Source: Epilithonimonas hungarica (GTDB lineage: Bacteria; Bacteroidota; Bacteroidia; Flavobacteriales; Weeksellaceae). From it: a stretch of DNA of 64,000 nucleotides. The first letter of the stretch is position 1. The number at the start of each line of letters is the position of its first letter. The notes below the pieces were generated by a model, which saw nothing but the letters and a program-made list of their open reading frames with translations, had not been told where the DNA came from and made no database searches. The position numbers were made by a program, and so were the translations under genes. Shown here piece after piece: positions 61,001 through 64,000 of this stretch. The stretch lies in assembly GCF_900102265.1 (NCBI RefSeq), contig NZ_FNBH01000004.1, forward strand, positions 1 to 64,000. The letters run 5' to 3'.

Positions 61001-64000
61001 CATACTCATTGGAACCCAAAGCTGTTGTGATAGATTGAGGGGTAAGAATCGGTTTGTGCGGAGGTGTATTTGAAAAACTCACCATATTGGTCTCACTTCC
61101 TCCGTTGGTTATGAAGATCTGAGTATTGGCTGAAGGATTTGATCCCTGGAAAAAGTTCAGATTATAAGTATATATTCCTGGAGGTAAACTCGCCGTCGTG
61201 GATGTTGGCAATCCCGGCTGTCCTGACAATGTTCCGTTTGGAAACGGCACGCCTGTCCCTGTTGCTGTATCTGTAATGGATAAGATGGCCGAGGTATTGG
61301 CCGCATAATTATTCAAAACAAAATATAGCGTGGAAGCTTGGCTTATGACAATAGTTCCATCGCTATGGGATGTACTATTGGCGTTTGGAAGCTGTAACGA
61401 CAGGTTGTTAGGCTCATTGATATAGTTCAGGTCACTGCTTACCAGCTGTCCATTGATAGAGTTAATGGTATTGATGAAATCCGGGTCATCACTGTCCACG
61501 GTGGTTTCGAGATAGATAAGCTCAGAAGAAGCTATATCGGCCGATGTCAATGTATAGGGAGTTCCGTAAGTGGTAACAACCGTGTTATTGTTGTTTATGA
61601 CCTCGTAAGTTGTTTTTGTCAGTAATCTGTTTCTGAATTTGGCAGAAATGACAACCCGGCCATTTCTGTTATTGAAGTTAGGTAACGATGATGTCTTTAC
61701 CAGTATTTTTTTGCCTATATCGGCACCCGTAGGCTGATAGGTATAAAATTCTCCTCTGTTGTTGTACATTGTATATTCTACCGGGAGAAAGGTTCTTTTT
61801 CCGGTTGCCGTCTCTGTAAATTCAGGGATAAGTTTAAATTTGGTCCAGTCAATTTGAGTACTGGTCCTTACTTTGACCACCACTTTTTGCTCTTGGTTTA
61901 CGGATAAGGCCGTACTATTTACAACAGTATCATTGTAGATATCAGATTGCGAAATCGGAAAATCATATGATATACCGTCAATACTGACGGAGATCTCTGC
62001 ATTGTCAGACAATGCGATCGGCTTGCTCAGCATTAAATTTAAAGTTCCATCAGCAGACGCAATATAACCGCTCGTGGCAACAGAAGGATCGTTTGCTTTT
62101 GCAGATCTTGGTGTAGTATTGACAAAATCCTCAAAGGAGTCATATCGGTCCAGGTTTCTGTTGTCACTATCCACGGCCGGAGATATGGATGTATTGTAAG
62201 TTACTTCAGGATTCCAGTTGACCTGGTCCAATGCCCCGTTATATTTTGATGATATTCTGAAGTAAAGCTTTTCTCCCTTGTTGATATTGATAACCTGGTC
62301 TGTGAAAGAATATATATTATAGTCCCCCGCATTGATATTCTGTACTAGAGGCATATCGGTCTTATACTGAAATGATACTGCCACACCATCTGCCAGACTG
62401 CAATCTTCATCAGCGCCACATTGAACATTTTGAAGGTTGAAACTGTTTTTTACCGTAACAGTTCCTGTTCTTGGTGCCACCCACACCCGTACAACATCGT
62501 GCAACGGGTTCTGTTCAAGCATCGTTTTCTTTTCAGCTTTGTCGTTGTCATCGAATAAGGATGTCGACGGCTGGGCTCCCGAGGATGTGATATTGATAGG
62601 ATATGGTGTCACCCCACTATCTGGATTGAATGTTGGTATACCTCCTACAATACTGTTGAAGTATACTTTGCCATCTTTCACGAAATCTATTAGCTGATCG
62701 TTGTTGAAGTCCATAAAATAGGATTTCGTCGAGCTGGTGCTGTTGGAATAGTCAAAACCCACATCTGCACTTCCGAAGGTTGCGCTAAGCCCAACGTTCC
62801 AGGTATCGGATGAACTTTTCCCAATATTGGAAAGTGAATTCAGTTTTATCTTTGCTCCGAAACTTTGGGCGCCATTCTCTGCCTTGGACATATTTTTAGA
62901 ATAATAGATACCGTCATCCTGCATATAGACCCTGTCCGGAAGGTTGTCTCCATCAATGTCTATCGCCATGATCTGGGTCTTGGAGTTACCTCTTGAATAA
63001 CCTCCCAATGCCCCAAAAGTCCCTTTATTGAAACTTAATATAGCTTTATCATCGGGAACGATCGCAGTTACATCTCCTATACCGACACCGATCCTGAAGT
63101 TCCCTCCCAGATTGCTTGAATAGTTACCGCTCAGTAACGAATATCCTCCCTGAAGGGACTGTGCCAATCCCGAAAAATTTGCAATGTCAGGTGCTGTCCA
63201 GGTCTGAGGTGTCCCGAAGATCTGGGAAGGTACCTGATTGTATTCTATCTTATTGGTGTAAAACTCCTGATCAGCGGCATCCAGCTCTTTGATATCCGAA
63301 AGCAGCTGCTTTTTGAACGCTCCCGTAACATAGGAGAACTGATAGGAACGTACTTTTTCTGTACCGTATGAAACATTGATACCTGTAAGCCTTTTTGAGA
63401 CCACTTTCAAAAATCCTAGCCTTCCATCGATCTGTACATCTTCTCTGTCAGAATCCGTAGAGAATGTAACAGAATAATGCTTCGGAGGATTATCTGTTTC
63501 ATGCAATGTATAGTCAATCCGGCTTGGATAGATCTGTTGCCCTCCGTTTGCTGTACTTCCCGAATAAGGCGTTCTGTCATAAAAATATTCAAGGTAGTTC
63601 TTATTGGTGTCTACCGTTTTATATAAAGCCCAATGTCCAATATTGCCATCCGCATCCTTAAGCACATAATCCTGTTTTATCCCTGCTTCATCTCCACCGA
63701 AATAAGATCTTGTGCCATCTTTGGAGATCACGATCCAGACATAGTCCTTAGGATTGGTACCTTTTCGGATGATCTTATTGTATGCTCCTTCTATTCTTGG
63801 ATGAAACTGGCGGTCGGAAGTTCTGTTCTTTTCAAAACCCTCATTCCTGTTAGGCATTGCATACACGCCGGAACTGGCCTCAAATGCCAATTGTTCTCCT
63901 CCCAAAGTGTAGAGTTCGGTCTCGACCGTTTGATCATAGGTAGGTACTCCCCAACGGGTATCAATAGTAACCGCAGGAACAGAAAGATCCCAGCCCATTC
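55080..64000 (-). CDS. Giant SpvB/TcdB/Rhs polymorphic toxin with CdiA-type nuclease-like C-terminus (5' end outside window)
   Basis: At least 2972 residues are visible; the SpvB domain is already under way at the edge (GWDLSVPAVTIDTRWGVPTY). FG-GAP/VCBS-type calcium loops follow (DIDGDNLPD, DFNNDQLID, DFNGDGFPD, DINGDGLPD, DINGDGIND, DMNGDGYLD), then a TcdB-middle domain near residue 1480 (KKVTLPTGGSWEVTYERKGN), Rhs/YD repeats (about 1650-2450) and the Rhs core ending at YVDPNGKQ. The last ~226 residues (55080-55760) include SEISAARYMAGRGSKVILRD and GRTSDLLVDGLTYDVYTPK, the layout of CdiA C-terminal tRNase/PD-(D/E)XK-type domains. The body should form the hollow Rhs/TcB-TcC cocoon that carries the toxin. 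The secretion route is not visible. Confidence 0.9.
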   Translation of the reverse strand, partial: MGWDLSVPAVTIDTRWGVPTYDQTVETELYTLGGEQLAFEASSGVYAMPNRNEGFEKNRTSDRQFHPRIEGAYNKIIRKGTNPKDYVWIVISKDGTRSYFGGDEAGIKQDYVLKDADGNIGHWALYKTVDTNKNYLEYFYDRTPYSGSTANGGQQIYPSRIDYTLHETDNPPKHYSVTFSTDSDREDVQIDGRLGFLKVVSKRLTGINVSYGTEKVRSYQFSYVTGAFKKQLLSDIKELDAADQEFYTNKIEYNQVPSQIFGTPQTWTAPDIANFSGLAQSLQGGYSLLSGNYSSNLGGNFRIGVGIGDVTAIVPDDKAILSFNKGTFGALGGYSRGNSKTQIMAIDIDGDNLPDRVYMQDDGIYYSKNMSKAENGAQSFGAKIKLNSLSNIGKSSSDTWNVGLSATFGSADVGFDYSNSTSSTKSYFMDFNNDQLIDFVKDGKVYFNSIVGGIPTFNPDSGVTPYPINITSSGAQPSTSLFDDNDKAEKKTMLEQNPLHDVVRVWVAPRTGTVTVKNSFNLQNVQCGADEDCSLADGVAVSFQYKTDMPLVQNINAGDYNIYSFTDQVININKGEKLYFRISSKYNGALDQVNWNPEVTYNTSISPAVDSDNRNLDRYDSFEDFVNTTPRSAKANDPSVATSGYIASADGTLNLMLSKPIALSDNAEISVSIDGISYDFPISQSDIYNDTVVNSTALSVNQEQKVVVKVRTSTQIDWTKFKLIPEFTETATGKRTFLPVEYTMYNNRGEFYTYQPTGADIGKKILVKTSSLPNFNNRNGRVVISAKFRNRLLTKTTYEVINNNNTVVTTYGTPYTLTSADIASSELIYLETTVDSDDPDFINTINSINGQLVSSDLNYINEPNNLSLQLPNANSTSHSDGTIVISQASTLYFVLNNYAANTSAILSITDTATGTGVPFPNGTLSGQPGLPTSTTASLPPGIYTYNLNFFQGSNPSANTQIFITNGGSETNMVSFSNTPPHKPILTPQSITTALGSNEYDNRFGSLYRGWGGFILNGNNPAKSTIVEAYDLNSNFANAGTAAEMKVDEAGLKLSDAYGTSTTTNPTINYPTTDANGNVIINNNDSSLSQNYFLTVSSNINNTDKGRLEDVDPAIYISQNVINVSRLNIRDIDNNFVNNTLSQSPGSELNAPNLKSRNQSVSDKFGVNIGLSIGQSRSIFNENKSLRSLIDFNGDGFPDDFAKTNVKLSNPIGFLSSNSKEVGSEFISKADFLGVSAGYSFKHASSAPTRWGIFPMPGVALGTLVLPLAKEVSTTVSINTNLDIYNNQRSKQAFVDINGDGLPDKFNDGNFELNVGNQLVNNESWGTGEVSTNKDFGKGAGLGISLFKGSFEGGINTNTNTSTTQNELLDINGDGINDNIEYNGSGATVTFNKGNGFTGGETASVNSKSIVETLSLGGNVGFTIPITIIVPPSTIGVKLMISAGVSAGEAAGKTKSSFKDMNGDGYLDYVTSDDANNVTVSLNQIGITNLLKKVTLPTGGSWEVTYERKGNTYEMPQSRYVMTSVIVKDGFAQDDQFKPGVSKITVSYNNPYHSRRERTFYGFNEVRIDQINTANGGANATQVFRYTVQHFNNSSYFLKGSLLDETLFDASNRKWTETINTITARALSNTNLPIALPTYEAEKALTNYAYFVTANKTVSNFYEGQTTAGKSTYSESLAYDNYGNLTGYRDYGDQQIGSNDILNSIIEYQITDSGTDYMILPNAVINGATGVLRERVASYDPKGNLMSITMTGGGNPMYSYQYDIYGNISKATLPQNANGETFWHQYTYDNDLKTYPVAVEDAFGYSSSTEYDYRFGVPAFTTDMNLQPTQYTYDAKGRLTTVTGPYELFNDIPWTIQMEYHPVTNAPVDATTAQSYAVTKHYDPEIAGNTINTVSIADGLGTAIQLKKTAVIYDSQALKGQYIVSGKVVQDAFGRALKSYYPTVGLVNNFYDPSVDNIEPTTSTYDVLDRVLTTRLPGEQLFSKVQYDFGNDRLGRKMFHTQFTDELGSIKHNFADIKGRTTTVHEESNTGDIVTSFTHDAIGELLQVKDVENHLTASIYDDLGRRVSITQPDNGTSTFTYDPAGNPTSKTTAENETVTYQYDYNRLKGITYPNYPENNVAYYYGQAQNASAADDNAVGRLWYQTDASGTQRLKYGKLGELTSQRRSVATPDAGIFWYGTEWEYDTWNRVKNITYPDGEKLTYSYNRAGNLNNMVSVKDGHSRILVRNIGYDKFEQRVYLRYGNDTETTYEYENERRRLLKMNVENSTRSFMDNLYQYDVVSNVLQTHNNAPAAPAGLLGGGTNYAYGYDDLYRLTSANGNWKGKTDIGTDLRHRYTYTMAYDNMHNVMSKVQKHETAPGNTGNDWTARYDTSYMLNYKYEGSQPHAPSTIIDQPNIVPTTTCCDPNDPGVKFMHYAYDAKGNPTGINKETCTVTEAATTHIWDEENRLQAVDTNPSTPEADGIAMYTYDAGGERIMKQVYAGSYTIRTPFGPIEVPYYTYTLYPNGLVSMNLSFDRRGNTYRRNYTKHYYAGTQRISGALGSSVAVGDFNCNWLIIPFGAGGAPINEKDVALQKAQTAKEHTKNMLERFGINGADYGQGGGYDGDYCATDFSGQEELDVYWYHPDHLGSSSFITGIDGEVNQNIEYFPSGETFVENHLNSYNVPYKFNSKELDDETGYYYYGARYYNPRTSLWLNVDPLASYNPIMEIEHYIDGQHNGGVYNSGNLNPYIYCYQNPVIYVDPNGKQSYFMTPPSNGGEAFGRFFKGFGNFFKDSYQGAKFSITNGYYINWGTPAQMQLARQNMMNSANAFAVSITSGEALKSIGEALQTPEGWGYATAMISTFVVAKRLNASIGSGSLTISEGSFSASEISAARYMAGRGSKVILRDVIEGGAQGRTSDLLVDGLTYDVYTPKTSSVKSIVSAIRSKNSQAQGIVVDLSESSLKPSDLNNILKRVQGAGAKNIKDIVVMPKK

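Overview
The window reads as a chromosomal segment of a Bacteroidota bacterium, most like Flavobacteriales/Weeksellaceae (Chryseobacterium or Elizabethkingia type). The DNA is AT-rich, Shine-Dalgarno sequences are weak or absent, and -7 boxes of the TAnnTTTG type precede several operons. Family content also fits: CzcA-type pumps fused to TolC, a DUF4492-cydAB cluster, LytTR two-component genes, TIGR01201 HU-like proteins and SpvB/Rhs giants. The assignment is by recognition, not by database search.

Region 1 (1-13.3 kb) holds a remnant of an Nramp gene, a lipoprotein hydrolase operon, a LytS/LytTR pair, a heavy-metal efflux operon (CzcA-TolC fusion plus CzcB-type adaptor), a haem-binding protein and a P2-type cation ATPase.

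Region 2 (13.5-31.6 kb) is a respiration and reactive-sulfur block. A Crp/Fnr regulator is followed by a rhodanese and an OsmC protein, then a TolC-HlyD-RND operon, an AraC regulator with a cytochrome bd operon, a sulfide:quinone oxidoreductase, a TauE/SafE exporter, a CstB-like persulfide dioxygenase (with a frameshift at its start), a small Cys-rich membrane protein and thioredoxin. Four promoters here carry the same CRP-like site (TGTAA-N6-TCAC) at exactly the same distance, 36.5 bp from site centre to the end of the -7 box. This defines a probable sulfide/persulfide regulon that resembles the staphylococcal cst locus but is probably run by a Crp-type activator.

Region 3 (31.6-44.1 kb) is a patchwork of decayed and accessory DNA: a Crp pseudogene, an AraC/alcohol dehydrogenase pair, a frameshifted DUF4365-TPR gene, a tRNA-Ser 3'-end-like att remnant, a truncated serine hydrolase, a frameshifted unknown gene, an excisionase-type fragment cut by a repeat, and a damaged IS1-family element.

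Region 4 (44.1-64 kb) is a minus-strand polymorphic-toxin locus. A giant SpvB/TcdB/Rhs protein (over 2970 residues, its start outside the window) ends in a CdiA-type nuclease-like domain with an immunity gene. Downstream lie at least seven displaced toxin-tip/immunity modules. Four of these are only a short toxin C-terminal remnant plus an intact immunity gene, and those four are separated by copies of a ~115-bp palindromic repeat. The same repeat family also flanks an HU-like gene and a 5' fragment of a second copy of it. A 21-bp-period tandem repeat, in frame with the gene upstream of it, lies between two modules.
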